From contig NZ_WMEX01000005.1 of assembly GCF_009856365.1 (NCBI RefSeq), positions 1 to 64,000 of the forward strand: a DNA stretch of 64,000 nucleotides, given 5' to 3'. Origin of the DNA: Vreelandella halophila (GTDB lineage: Bacteria > Pseudomonadota > Gammaproteobacteria > Pseudomonadales > Oleiphilaceae). The stretch's first letter is position 1, and every line of letters starts with the position of its first letter. The translations under genes were made by a program, and so were the position numbers. The notes beneath the pieces were generated by a model. That model saw only the letters and a program-made list of their open reading frames with translations, was not told where the DNA came from and made no database searches. This document shows, in pieces, positions 1 through 7,861 of this stretch.

Positions 1-64
1 GGTGGCGGTAGTTGATCACCACCATCGCGTCCTGATCGTAGTTGTAGGGCTTGAAGCGGGGCAT
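1..64 (-). CDS. IS1182-like transposase, N-terminal fragment cut by window edge
   Basis: The reverse strand from 64 down to the left edge reads MPRFKPYNYDQDAMVVINYR, which resembles the start of IS1182-family DDE transposases (family recalled from memory). A purine-rich ribosome site (AGGGAG on the minus strand) lies just upstream of the ATG. The rest of the gene is outside the window, so it cannot be judged intact or broken. The element end should lie between about 65 and 130, in the stretch next to the first attC-like site. Confidence 0.6.
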   Translation of the reverse strand, partial: MPRFKPYNYDQDAMVVINYRH

Positions 65-132
65 GCCAACGACTCCCTGTTGCTCGGTGCCAGCCTACCA
101 AATCGGGGGTTTTTCTACAGTCTCAACACGGC

Positions 133-179
133 GCTCAACGTGACTGGGTTACGCTTCGCTTCACCCAGCACGGTTAGCT
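133..179 (+). repeat. attC-like recombination site 1 (short)
   Basis: The outer boxes are GCTCAAC (133-139) and GTTAGCT (173-179), close to the RYYYAAC and GTTRRRY core sites of integron cassettes. Between them GTGaCTGGGT pairs with ACCCAGCAC, leaving one unpaired A on one arm, as in the extrahelical base of attC hairpins. The loop carries the TACGCTTCGCTTC type of sequence that recurs in the other sites here. At 47 bp it is shorter than most attC sites and may be partly eroded. Confidence 0.6.
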
Positions 180-193
180 ACAAGAGGATAATC

Positions 194-1060
194 ATGACTC
201 AAGAAACGCCACTATGCGGAGTCGTACTTCCAATTTCCGCGATTGAGGATTGCTCCGAGGCGCATTGGACCGAAGTTTTAAGTATTCTGACTCAGGCTAT
301 TGAGGCTGCTGGCTTCGAAGCCAATGTTGTCAGTAACTCTGACGAAGTAGGGGTCATACACAAGCGGATAATTCAGAATTTATACGATAACCCAGTCGTC
401 GTAGTCGATGTTAGCGCCAAAAATCCAAATGTAATGTTCGAGTTGGGCATGCGGCTTGCGTTCGACAAGCCAACTATAGTTGTTAAAGACGATCAAACAC
501 TCTATTCGTTCGACACATCCGCGATCGAACACATTGAATACCCAAGAGATCTACGGTTTTCCCAAATTGTTGAGTTCAAAGAACGCTTAGCCGAGAAGAT
601 CGTGGCAACACACAGGAAATCCATTGAGGATGCAAACTACTCAACATTCTTAAAACATTTTGGTCAGTTCAAAGTTGCTAAAATTGAAGAAACGGAGGTT
701 TCCGGACAAGAGTATCTTCTTGAGGAAATGAGGTCTTTGCGGAAATCTGTAGCGCGACTGGAACGAACGACTATGGCACCCAAGAACTATGGGTTTAGCC
801 GGCGCTCAAAATTTTACGGGATGGGTGAGCCACTTGATATTTGCCTCAAACCCTACGACGAAGCGGGGGTTGAACGCGTCTTCAACATGGTTCAATCCCA
901 TCCTCGTGTTATCGAAGTTCAATTAGAAGAGCGAACAAAGGACCATTTCCATATTGTAGGTGCGGCGCAGGATCCGGAAGCGGTCCAAGAAATCGAAGAC
1001 TCCGTGCCAAATCTTATCAATAAGAAAAATGTGCGGCCGCGAAAAAAGCCTGATAGCTAA
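194..1060 (+). CDS. Cassette-borne TIR/nucleoside 2-deoxyribosyltransferase-like protein
   Basis: This 288-residue protein starts at ATG 194, immediately after attC-like site 1; the same frame is open further upstream but that runs through the attC. Residues about 5-125 look like a TIR-like or nucleoside-2-deoxyribosyltransferase-like fold, with the hallmark run VVVVDVSAKNPNVMFELGMR in which the glutamate of FELG is the expected catalytic residue. Such domains cleave NAD or nucleotides in several anti-phage systems. The C-terminal half (about 200-288) is not recognised. Base composition is clearly more AT-rich than the chromosomal genes to the right, and the stop lies inside the next attC, as in integron cassettes. 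A defence role is inference; a metabolic or signalling role is possible. Confidence 0.7.
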   Translation: MTQETPLCGVVLPISAIEDCSEAHWTEVLSILTQAIEAAGFEANVVSNSDEVGVIHKRIIQNLYDNPVVVVDVSAKNPNVMFELGMRLAFDKPTIVVKDDQTLYSFDTSAIEHIEYPRDLRFSQIVEFKERLAEKIVATHRKSIEDANYSTFLKHFGQFKVAKIEETEVSGQEYLLEEMRSLRKSVARLERTTMAPKNYGFSRRSKFYGMGEPLDICLKPYDEAGVERVFNMVQSHPRVIEVQLEERTKDHFHIVGAAQDPEAVQEIEDSVPNLINKKNVRPRKKPDS

Positions 1061-1126
1061 CAAGCAGCTCCACGCGGATAAATTACTCGCTATGCTCCTA
1101 ATTTACCGGTGAGCAAAGCGTTATGC
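1055..1126 (+). repeat. attC-like recombination site 2
   Basis: Outer boxes are AGCTAAC (1055-1061, overlapping the stop codon of the preceding gene) and GTTATGC (1120-1126). The inner arms CACgCGGaTAAATTA and TAATTTACCGGTG pair completely apart from two extrahelical bases on one arm. The loop CTCGCTATGCTCC resembles those of the neighbouring sites. This is a convincing cassette boundary of about 72 bp. Confidence 0.8.
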
Positions 1127-1198
1127 GGGGCGTTCGTCTTGACGTACGTACCCGGAGGCGTACACTTGATGAAAAGTTGAACACGCAAGAGGTGCGTC

Positions 1199-1441
1199 AT
1201 GACCGGAATCACAGCAACTGAGGCGCGCAGCAACCTATATCGGTTGATCGACGAGACCGCCGAGTCCCACCAACCAATCGTCATCATGGGTAAGCGGAAC
1301 AAAGCCGTCCTGGTTTCCGAGGAAGACTGGTCTGCAATTCAGGAAACACTTTACCTGCTCTCCGTACCAGGTATGCGGGAGTCTATTCGTGAGGGGATGG
1401 ATACCCCCATGGATGAATGCAATGAGGAGCTGGACTGGTGA
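1199..1441 (+). CDS. yefM: YefM/Phd-family antitoxin
   Basis: An 80-residue antitoxin with the N-terminal Phd/YefM DNA-binding domain (TATEARSNLYRLIDE, then a strand through VIMGKRNKAVLVSEEDW) and an acidic C-terminal tail that should wrap the toxin. An AAGAGGTG ribosome site precedes ATG 1199. The gene overlaps the downstream toxin by four bases, which couples their translation. The family binds its own promoter with the toxin as corepressor; no clear operator was found in the short leader. It lies between two attC-like sites, so it is a cassette gene. Such pairs are common in chromosomal integrons, where they are thought to stabilise the array. Confidence 0.9.
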   Translation: MTGITATEARSNLYRLIDETAESHQPIVIMGKRNKAVLVSEEDWSAIQETLYLLSVPGMRESIREGMDTPMDECNEELDW

Positions 1442-1701
1442 CATGGAAGTTGGTTTACACCAAGCAAGCCCAGAAAGATGCAAAGAAGTTGGCCTCCAGC
1501 GGCCTCAAACCAAAAGCTCAGGAACTGTTAGCGCTGATAGCTGAAGATCCATACCGCAGGCCGCCTCCGTTTGAGATGCTCATTGGTGATCTTGCGGGGG
1601 CCTATTCACGCCGCATCAATATTCAGCATCGTCTTGTCTACCAAGTGCTCGAGGACGAGCAAGTGGTGAAAGTCCTCAGGCTCTGGAGCCACTACGAATG
1701 A
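1438..1701 (+). CDS. yoeB: YoeB-family mRNA interferase toxin
   Basis: This 87-residue protein has the typical length and layout of Txe/YoeB toxins: an N-terminal KLVYTKQAQKDAKKL helix, a central DPYRRPPPFEML segment, the SRRINIQHRLVYQV core and the terminal WSHYE, whose His-Tyr pair belongs to the active site. YoeB cuts mRNA on the ribosome. Translation starts at GTG 1438 overlapping the antitoxin stop, with no in-frame ATG nearby. All expected key residues are present, so the toxin looks functional. The stop is immediately followed by attC-like site 3. Confidence 0.9.
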   Translation: MTWKLVYTKQAQKDAKKLASSGLKPKAQELLALIAEDPYRRPPPFEMLIGDLAGAYSRRINIQHRLVYQVLEDEQVVKVLRLWSHYE

Positions 1702-1702
1702 T

Positions 1703-1780
1703 GCATAACCAGCCGCTGTTGCCGGGCAATTTTTCCACCGCTTCGCGGCTCCAAAATTGCCGCAAAGCTTCGAGTTAGCT
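1703..1780 (+). repeat. attC-like recombination site 3
   Basis: Outer boxes GCATAAC (1703-1709) and GTTAGCT (1774-1780) bound a hairpin in which GGCAATTTT and AAAATTGCC pair perfectly. The loop CCACCGCTTCGCGGC is of the same type as in the other sites. The length of about 78 bp is typical of attC. Confidence 0.8.
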
Positions 1781-1799
1781 GGGATTGCCCCACCTGAAT

Positions 1800-1819
1800 A
1801 GTGATACTATAGTATCACT
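1800..1819. promoter_or_regulatory. Perfect palindrome, probable operator of the second toxin-antitoxin pair
   Basis: AGTGATACTA and TAGTATCACT form a 20-bp perfect inverted repeat without a spacer, 25 bp before the antitoxin ATG. Its centre contains TACTATAGTAT, which could also serve as a promoter -10 region. Autorepression through such a palindrome is standard for Phd/RelB antitoxins. Confidence 0.7.
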
Positions 1820-1843
1820 GTTGGTCTGATTCAGAGTGAACCC

Positions 1844-2101
1844 ATGAAAGTTGAGCTTGTTACGAACCTCAAGCGCCAAGCGACAAAGATTCTGGCAGAT
1901 CTGCACTTGTCTAAAGAGCCGATACTGATCACGGAGCATGGTCAGCCATCTGCATACCTTGTTGATGTGCAGGATTACGAGTTCATGCAGCGCCGACTTG
2001 AGCTGCTTGAGGGGCTCTCACGGGGAGAGCGTGCTGTACTTGAGGGAAGAACGTACAGCCAGAGTGAGGCCAGGGAGAAAATGAGTAAATGGCTCAAGTA
2101 A
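1844..2101 (+). CDS. Phd/YefM- or RelB-like antitoxin
   Basis: This 85-residue antitoxin carries the pattern KVELVTNLKRQATKIL followed by EPILITEHGQPSAYLVDVQDY, the DNA-binding fold of the Phd/YefM superfamily. The C-terminal helix is rich in E and R and should bind the toxin. The gene overlaps the next one by 13 bases. The perfect palindrome at 1800-1819 is the likely site of self-repression. It forms the third cassette with the following toxin. Confidence 0.85.
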   Translation: MKVELVTNLKRQATKILADLHLSKEPILITEHGQPSAYLVDVQDYEFMQRRLELLEGLSRGERAVLEGRTYSQSEAREKMSKWLK

Positions 2102-2391
2102 TCTGGACGGAGCCTGCCCTTCAGGAATTGGACGCACTCGCTGAGTACATTGCTCTGGATAACCCTACCGCCGCCAGTCATCTGGTTCAGGAAGTTTTTG
2201 ATAAAACCGAGCGTTTGGAAGGTTTTCCTCAGTCCGGACGGGTTCCTCCGGAGCTCCCCGATTCGGTGTACAGGGAGGTGGTGATTCCACCGTGTCGCAT
2301 TTTTTATCGTGAGGATGAGCAGCGGGTTCTCGTCCTCTATGTCATGCGAGAGGAGCGCCAGCTTCGGGCGTACATGCTTGGGAACAGCTAA
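2089..2391 (+). CDS. parE: ParE/RelE-superfamily toxin
   Basis: This 100-residue protein begins VIWTEPALQELDALAEYIA, the typical first helix pair of ParE-type toxins, and ends with the REVVIPPCRIFYRED and VLVLYVMREERQL strands of the RelE/ParE fold. ParE members poison DNA gyrase whereas RelE members cut mRNA; sequence alone favours ParE but does not settle it. ATG 2089 lies within the antitoxin gene. The stop codon is part of the next attC-like box, again the arrangement of a compact integron cassette. Confidence 0.85.
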   Translation: MAQVIWTEPALQELDALAEYIALDNPTAASHLVQEVFDKTERLEGFPQSGRVPPELPDSVYREVVIPPCRIFYREDEQRVLVLYVMREERQLRAYMLGNS

Positions 2392-2467
2392 CCAGGCGCG
2401 TCACTCGGATGCCTTTGTCTCCGCTTCGCTACGCTACGCCAAAGCCACCGGTGCGCTCAGCGGTACC
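2386..2467 (+). repeat. Degenerate attC-like site 4, right end of the cassette array
   Basis: The left box AGCTAAC (2386-2392) is intact, and CGGaTGcCTTTG pairs with CAAAGcCACCG with one extrahelical A and one mismatch. The loop TCCGCTTCGCTACGC matches the attC loop style. The expected right box GTTRRRY is replaced by GGTACC (about 2462-2467), so this site is probably decayed. The host-like aldo/keto reductase gene ends 14 bp further on. Confidence 0.55.
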
Positions 2468-2480
2468 TTGGCTCGGTGAA

Positions 2481-3314
2481 TCACACAATTGGCAAAGGCC
2501 CACCAGCTTTGGGTCTTGGAAACAGCTGTTCCAGCTCATCAAGCTGGTCCCGGTTCAGGGTGACCTCGGCTGAAGCGTGGTTCTCGGCCTGCCGTTCCGG
2601 GGAACTCGTTTTCGGAATGGCGATGACATCGTCCTGTGATTGCAGCCAGGCGAGTGCGGCCTGCGCGGGGGTAATGTCGTTACGTTCGGCTAATGCGCGC
2701 AGGCCGGGTTGTTCCAGAAGCCGGCCCTGGCCGAGCGGGCAATAGGCCATGGCGGGGAGGCCGTGTTGGCGCATCCACGGCAGTGGATCGTGCTCGATGG
2801 TGCGCTCGCCGAGGTGATAGAGAAGCTGGTTGGCGCTGCAGGCGTCACCGCCGGGCACCGCCCAGAGATCCGCCAGGTCTGCGGCATCGAAGTTGCTCAC
2901 GCCCCAGTGGTGGATCAATCCCTCACGCTGCAGCTCCTCAAAGCCAGCGACGGTCCCGGCCAGGTCGGCGCTACCGCGCCAATGCAGGAGGTAGAGGTCG
3001 AGCCGGTCGGTGCCCAGGCGTTCCAGGCTTGCCTCGCAGGCGGCGCGGACGCCGGCGCGAGAGGCGTTGTGGGGGAAGACCTTGCTGACGAGGAAGAGCT
3101 CATCCCGCCGATGCCCCATGGCCTCGCCAACGATGCGCTCGGCCCCGCCGTTGCCGTACATCTCCGCCGTGTCGATCAGCGTCAGGCCGGCTTCGATGCC
3201 GGCACGTACGGCCGCGACTTCGCGGTTGTGATCACTGGTGCGCTCGCCCATCCGCCAGGTGCCCTGGCCCAGCGCGGGAATGCGTTCGCCGCCGTGCAGC
3301 TTAACCTGTTTCAT
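2481..3314 (-). CDS. Aldo/keto reductase
   Basis: This is a 277-residue NADPH-dependent aldo/keto reductase that should reduce aldehydes or ketones to alcohols in the cytoplasm. The complete catalytic tetrad is visible: Asp48 and Tyr53 in DTAEMYGNG, Lys78 in LVSKVF and His111 in LLHWRG. The C-terminal IPKTSSPERQAEN segment is the NADP-binding region. An AAGGAGCG ribosome site lies before the start. It sits 19 bp after the EamA-type transporter on the same strand and probably forms an operon with it. The natural substrate cannot be deduced. Confidence 0.9.
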   Translation of the reverse strand: MKQVKLHGGERIPALGQGTWRMGERTSDHNREVAAVRAGIEAGLTLIDTAEMYGNGGAERIVGEAMGHRRDELFLVSKVFPHNASRAGVRAACEASLERLGTDRLDLYLLHWRGSADLAGTVAGFEELQREGLIHHWGVSNFDAADLADLWAVPGGDACSANQLLYHLGERTIEHDPLPWMRQHGLPAMAYCPLGQGRLLEQPGLRALAERNDITPAQAALAWLQSQDDVIAIPKTSSPERQAENHASAEVTLNRDQLDELEQLFPRPKAGGPLPIV

Positions 3315-3333
3315 GAGCGCTCCTTATCGCAGA

Positions 3334-4239
3334 TCATGTGGCTTCGGACGTTGCCGGGCGCTTTGTGCGTACCGGCCAGACTTCCAGTACGCCGGCGCTG
3401 AGCACCAGCAGGCCGCCGGCAATCTCGATCGGCGCCAGGTGTTCGCCGGCAATTACAGCGGCTGAGACCACACCCACCAGGACCTCCGCCATCAGCAGGA
3501 TACCGACGCGGGCAGGCTCGAGCCGTGCCGTTGCCCACATCAGGCAGACCATCGAAAGCCCCCACCAGAGACCACCGGTGGCAAGCGCCCAGCCGAACGC
3601 GGGAATCGCCGCCTCGATTGCGAGACTCGGCAGGGGCTCAAACACCGGCGCCAGAACAGCCGCCCCCACGCAGGCGCCCAGAGCGAAGACGAAAGCTGCC
3701 TCAACGGACCCGGTCTCGGGTTGCGAGCGGATGCCGGTTGTGGCGATTGCCCATAGCAGCCCCGAACTCAGCCCCAGCCAATCCCCAAGGCCGTGCGGCA
3801 GCGGCAGCCCCCCATCAGCCCCCAGCACAACGCCCAGACCGATGACGCCCACCACGATGGCAAGCATCCGCAGCCAGGGCGTTGGCCAGCCCATCCCATA
3901 ACGGGCGATCAGGGTGCTCCAGACCGGCGTGAGAAAGAACAGCAGAACGACTACTGCGACACGCCCGTAAACGAGGCCTATCGAATAGAGTACGAAGGCG
4001 ACACCGCCCAGTGCAATGGACGCCAGCGCAACCGGGCTGGAGCGCAGGAGACGGTGCCTTGCCCGGATGGCGGCAGGAGTCAGTACCAGTGCGGCCATCG
4101 CGACAATGGCCAGGGTCCCCCAGGCACCGGGCAGGCCGTTGGCTGCCAGATGGCGGACCGGCAGCCAGTAGAAGCCCCAGAGACTTCCGGTTCCGATGAC
4201 CAGCAGTGTCGCGATGATGGTGATGCGGTCGTTATGCAT
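3334..4239 (-). CDS. EamA/DMT-family transporter
   Basis: This 301-residue integral membrane protein has about ten hydrophobic segments in two repeated halves, the layout of the drug/metabolite transporter superfamily. An early TGSLWGFYWLPVRHL motif matches the first EamA repeat, and a second repeat begins near residue 155 (LGLSSGLLWAIATTGI). Members mostly export amino acids or metabolites. It is the first gene of a probable two-gene operon with the aldo/keto reductase. The substrate is unknown. Confidence 0.85.
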   Translation of the reverse strand: MHNDRITIIATLLVIGTGSLWGFYWLPVRHLAANGLPGAWGTLAIVAMAALVLTPAAIRARHRLLRSSPVALASIALGGVAFVLYSIGLVYGRVAVVVLLFFLTPVWSTLIARYGMGWPTPWLRMLAIVVGVIGLGVVLGADGGLPLPHGLGDWLGLSSGLLWAIATTGIRSQPETGSVEAAFVFALGACVGAAVLAPVFEPLPSLAIEAAIPAFGWALATGGLWWGLSMVCLMWATARLEPARVGILLMAEVLVGVVSAAVIAGEHLAPIEIAGGLLVLSAGVLEVWPVRTKRPATSEAT

Positions 4240-4471
4240 GGTGGGTCGTTACCTGGTGCGTTTCATGGTTCGTTCACTCGCGAGCGGCAGAGCGCACGAT
4301 AGCCGCTGTCGCGGGACCGACGCCATGGTTTCGCGGCCGGAAATGCAAAAAAGGCATGTCAGTCTGAAACCGGGTGATCGGGACCCATCTCTGGCATACT
4401 CGGGTGACGGTTAGAACCAATCAAGCACCGCCGGAATAAACCGGGAAGCAGTGGCTTAGTGGGGATCCTGA

Positions 4472-4990
4472 ATGGCCGAACATGATGATGGACACGTAAC
4501 AACTTCCCAGCGGCCCCTGGACGAGCGGAATGGGCTCCATCAGGAGCTGCCGATCGACTTTCCCGATCCTTTCTTTCGCGGACTTCACCGGGTCATTCGT
4601 TTTGCGATCCGCGTGCTGGCCGTTCTGATGGTTGCCGTCATTCTCTGGGGCGTGGGGGATGTTATCTACATCATTTACGACAGGTTGATCACGCCGCCCT
4701 TCCTGCTTCTGGATATCAACGATATTTTCTACACTTTCGGCGCCTTCATGGCGGTGCTGATTGCGGTGGAAATCTTCATCAACATCCGGCTCTACCTGGG
4801 GACCAATGTGTTTCCAGTCCAGTTGGTGGTTGCCACGGCGCTTATGGCCATTGCCCGGAAAGTCATTGTGCTGGATTTCGACACTCTGACCCCCATGTAT
4901 CTGATTGGTATTGCGGCGACGACGCTGGCGCTTGGCATTACCTATTGGCTGTTGAGGCAGGGCAATCAGTACCATGAGTGGGACGACTGA
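4472..4990 (+). CDS. psiE: PsiE-family inner-membrane protein
   Basis: This 172-residue protein has a hydrophilic N-terminus of about 40 residues followed by four transmembrane segments (about 45-65, 78-100, 105-130 and 143-162). The run LLLDINDIFYTFGAFMAVLIA and the following IEIFINIRLYL-type helix are typical of the phosphate-starvation-inducible PsiE family. The molecular function of PsiE is unknown. It stands alone, convergent with the DUF748 gene. I see no obvious Pho box in the 230-bp upstream gap, so phosphate control is not supported here. Confidence 0.85.
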   Translation: MAEHDDGHVTTSQRPLDERNGLHQELPIDFPDPFFRGLHRVIRFAIRVLAVLMVAVILWGVGDVIYIIYDRLITPPFLLLDINDIFYTFGAFMAVLIAVEIFINIRLYLGTNVFPVQLVVATALMAIARKVIVLDFDTLTPMYLIGIAATTLALGITYWLLRQGNQYHEWDD

Positions 4991-5020
4991 TGGCGCGCTG
5001 GCCAGGCTCCGTCTGGCCGC

Positions 5021-7399
5021 TCACTCCGCCGTTACCCCTACCTCCATAGCAATGCGTTCGTTGCCCCCCGGGTCGATCTTGTGTGGGGTGAGAACACGCA
5101 CCCGGTCGGCATCGATACCGTTTCCGCTGGCATCAACCAGAGCGTCCTGAACGGCTGAAGCGCGGGCTTTGGCCAGTGCTCTGAGATCTGCGTCCGTGAC
5201 CGGCTGTGCCGCGATAATCCTGTCAGCCAGATGATTGCGATAGGCCAGGGAATCAAAGCCACTGCTGTCCGATGAATCACCCTGCTCTTCCGTGAAGCGC
5301 GACTGGATGGCCGCCAGATCTGCCTCCGGGTAATGCGTGGTGAACATTGTCTCCACAACGTCCTGGTTGGCCTCGGCCGTCAGGTTCAGCTCTCCAGTCT
5401 CTCTGTCCGCCTGGGCTAGGCGTTGGCGAAGGGCGTCGATGGCTTTCCCGCGCTTCAGGATGGGGCCGTCGAACGTGTGGTTGAAGGGGCCCGTGAGCTC
5501 CAGCGCCAGCTCTGGGCGCTGGGTGAGGGCTTCACGAAGCTTGGCGACACGCTCGCGCTGGGGTGGGAGCAGGTCGGAACGGCCCGGCGGGAATTCAACC
5601 CGGCCAAGCTCTTCCGAGCCAGCGCCTACCAGGTTGGCGAGGAAGCGGAATGGCGATTGGACAACCGATTTGATGGTTCTGGTCAGTGCCTGGCGGACGA
5701 CCCCGCCGACGTCGAATTCCGGGCTGCCCACATCGCCGGTCACCGGGAGATCCAGATCGATGACGCCGTTGCTGTCCTTGAGCAGGGCGATAGCCAGATC
5801 GAGCGGCAGATCCATGGCATCGCTGACGGCCATTTTCTCGCTGAGCCTGAGGTCACGGAGCACGAGGCTGTTGCGCCCGTCGAGCTGCTGTTCGCTGACG
5901 GTATAGTCCAGATCCAGGTCCATGGTGCCCCCCGCTATCCTGCGGCCGGCAAAGCGCACGGTGTAGGGGGAGTATTCCGGTATCTGGAGGTTGCGGAACC
6001 TCAGTTTCAGGCTGGTATCGCGCATGGGGTGCCAGGCGTGGATGGTGCCGTCCACGCGCGTCAGTCCGTAGTCCGCGACCTGGCCCTCAAGGGCGACCTG
6101 TGCTGGCTGGTCCGAGCTGGAGCTCAGGGTCGATACCTGACCGTTCAATGTGTGGATGCTTGTTGAGAAGGGCAGTGGCAGTGAACGGTCCGCAAACCGG
6201 AGGGTGCCGTCGGTCAGCTCAACGCCCTCAATGGTGATGTCGAATGGGGCCGTTTCGTCGTCCGTGTCATCCATGCGCGCGGCCCCGTCATCTTCCGCCT
6301 TGGCGGGGGCCGTCGCCATAAGCTGGCTGAAGTTGGTGGTGCGGTCCTCGTTGATGATCAATCGCCCGAACAGGCCGTTGAGGCTGATGGGAGCGGTCTC
6401 GAGCCGCCTTTCATCCAGATTCAGGTCGAGTTTTTTGGTGTGGAGGCTCTGCCACCCGATGAGGGCGTCCTGATTGGAGCCCTCACGGATGTTCAGGGTT
6501 TCAATGCCTGCGGAGCCCTCGAATGCAAAGGGCTGCTCTGCCCCGGTCTGCATCCGCCCGTCCAGGTTGAGTGTGCCGTCACTGAGTTGCACGTTCGCGA
6601 ACTGGCGCAGGTAGGGTTGGGCCTGGTTGAGTGCCAGTTCATTGATCCGGGCGTTGCCCGCCAGGACGGCTGTCGGCAGGAGTTGAAGTGAGCCGTCGAA
6701 GGCCAGCGTGCCGCCGCCCTCGAGCTGTCCGTCCAGAGCGACCGGGAAACGTGCGCCTTCCTGCAGCGAGAGGTCACTGGCGGAAAGCATTAGGTCCTCC
6801 AGTGCCAGCGATACCCGTTTCGGTTGATCCGTTTCTGTTGTCCCATCCCGCAGGTTATCCGTAAAACGCAGAGCAGCCTCTGTCACGCGCAGCTCATCCA
6901 CCTGCAATGCGGGCAGTGACGAGGCCTCGTCTTCGGCAGGGGCGTCCTCCGACGGCTCGGGCGCAAGTCGGGAAAGGCGTGTCTTGCCGGAGGCGAAGCG
7001 TTCTTCGTGAATCATTGGTCTGTCGAGGCGTATGGTCTGGAACGTCCAGGCTCCGTTGAGCGCGCTGGACCAGGCCAGGTCGACGAAGAGCTGCTGCCAG
7101 CCAAGAAGCTGACGGTTGTCGGTGTCGTCCAGGGCGAGCCCGTCGATCCGGAGCGTGAGCGTGTACGGATTGACGTGGACGGCCTCAATGCGGAGCTCGC
7201 GCCCGAAGTCTTCCTTGGCGGTGCTCGCGGCCAGGTACTGGATGAGCCAGGGCGCGATGAGAAAGCCCAGCAGGGTATACGCGATGACCAGCGCGAGCAG
7301 CCAGAACCGGATCCGGCGCGGGGAGGCCCATCGTGTTCGCAGGTAGCCGCCGAAACGACGGAGTGAGTCACTTGGCATGGGGACCACATCCATGGGCAT
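5021..7399 (-). CDS. DUF748 AsmA-like envelope protein
   Basis: This 792-residue protein has one N-terminal transmembrane anchor (about residues 30-55, FWLLALVIAYTLLGFLIAPW) and a long periplasmic part rich in beta strands. The pattern HVNPYTLTLRIDGLALDD near residue 95 and the repeated LNG/LDG strands match the DUF748/AsmA-like group, which is related to inter-membrane lipid transport proteins. From about residue 610 a domain with VEFPPGRSDLLPPQRERVAKL looks like the segment that commonly ends DUF748 proteins. The start is uncertain by a few codons because three ATGs lie close together without a strong ribosome site. A role in envelope maintenance is inferred from the family. Confidence 0.8.
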   Translation of the reverse strand: MPMDVVPMPSDSLRRFGGYLRTRWASPRRIRFWLLALVIAYTLLGFLIAPWLIQYLAASTAKEDFGRELRIEAVHVNPYTLTLRIDGLALDDTDNRQLLGWQQLFVDLAWSSALNGAWTFQTIRLDRPMIHEERFASGKTRLSRLAPEPSEDAPAEDEASSLPALQVDELRVTEAALRFTDNLRDGTTETDQPKRVSLALEDLMLSASDLSLQEGARFPVALDGQLEGGGTLAFDGSLQLLPTAVLAGNARINELALNQAQPYLRQFANVQLSDGTLNLDGRMQTGAEQPFAFEGSAGIETLNIREGSNQDALIGWQSLHTKKLDLNLDERRLETAPISLNGLFGRLIINEDRTTNFSQLMATAPAKAEDDGAARMDDTDDETAPFDITIEGVELTDGTLRFADRSLPLPFSTSIHTLNGQVSTLSSSSDQPAQVALEGQVADYGLTRVDGTIHAWHPMRDTSLKLRFRNLQIPEYSPYTVRFAGRRIAGGTMDLDLDYTVSEQQLDGRNSLVLRDLRLSEKMAVSDAMDLPLDLAIALLKDSNGVIDLDLPVTGDVGSPEFDVGGVVRQALTRTIKSVVQSPFRFLANLVGAGSEELGRVEFPPGRSDLLPPQRERVAKLREALTQRPELALELTGPFNHTFDGPILKRGKAIDALRQRLAQADRETGELNLTAEANQDVVETMFTTHYPEADLAAIQSRFTEEQGDSSDSSGFDSLAYRNHLADRIIAAQPVTDADLRALAKARASAVQDALVDASGNGIDADRVRVLTPHKIDPGGNERIAMEVGVTAE

Positions 7400-7510
7400 T
7401 GAAATGAACCGTTCTGCATAGACTAAACCTGCCCGAGCCTGGCGTCACTTCCTGCCCATCCCAGGTGCTGATAAGCTGACGCCGACACCCCTTCCCTTGG
7501 ATACAGACCA

Positions 7511-7861
7511 TTGCTGACCGCTGCGCGTAATCTCTGGCGGAAACACCGGTTTCTCTTTATTGCATTCATCACGGCGCTGGTGGTGACGGCATTCTTTGCC
7601 GCACGCCTCGTGCTCTTCAGCCTGTACTGGGCCGAGCCGGCCCATCAGGATCAGCCAGTGGAAGGCTGGATGACCCCGCGCTATGTGGCCCTTTCCTATG
7701 ACCTGCCGCCCGGGGTGGTGCGTGAAGCGCTGGAGCTGGAGCCCGTTGATGGTGAGCGCCACACGCTCGAGGAGATCGCTGAGGCCTCCAGCCTGACCCT
7801 CGAGGAGATACAGCGCCGTATTGACGAAGCCGTACGTGCCCAAAAGGGTGACAGGGAATGA
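7511..7861 (+). CDS. Conserved small membrane-anchored protein of unknown function
   Basis: This 116-residue protein starts at TTG 7511 in the absence of an ATG before the hydrophobic segment. It has one transmembrane helix (about residues 14-36, FLFIAFITALVVTAFFAARL) and a C-terminal domain predicted helical. That domain includes YVALSYDLPPGVVREALEL followed by LEEIAEASSLTLEEIQRRI, reminiscent of a helix-turn-helix. Its stop overlaps the ATG of the DedA gene, so the two are translationally coupled. I do not recognise a named family. Confidence 0.7.
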   Translation: MLTAARNLWRKHRFLFIAFITALVVTAFFAARLVLFSLYWAEPAHQDQPVEGWMTPRYVALSYDLPPGVVREALELEPVDGERHTLEEIAEASSLTLEEIQRRIDEAVRAQKGDRE

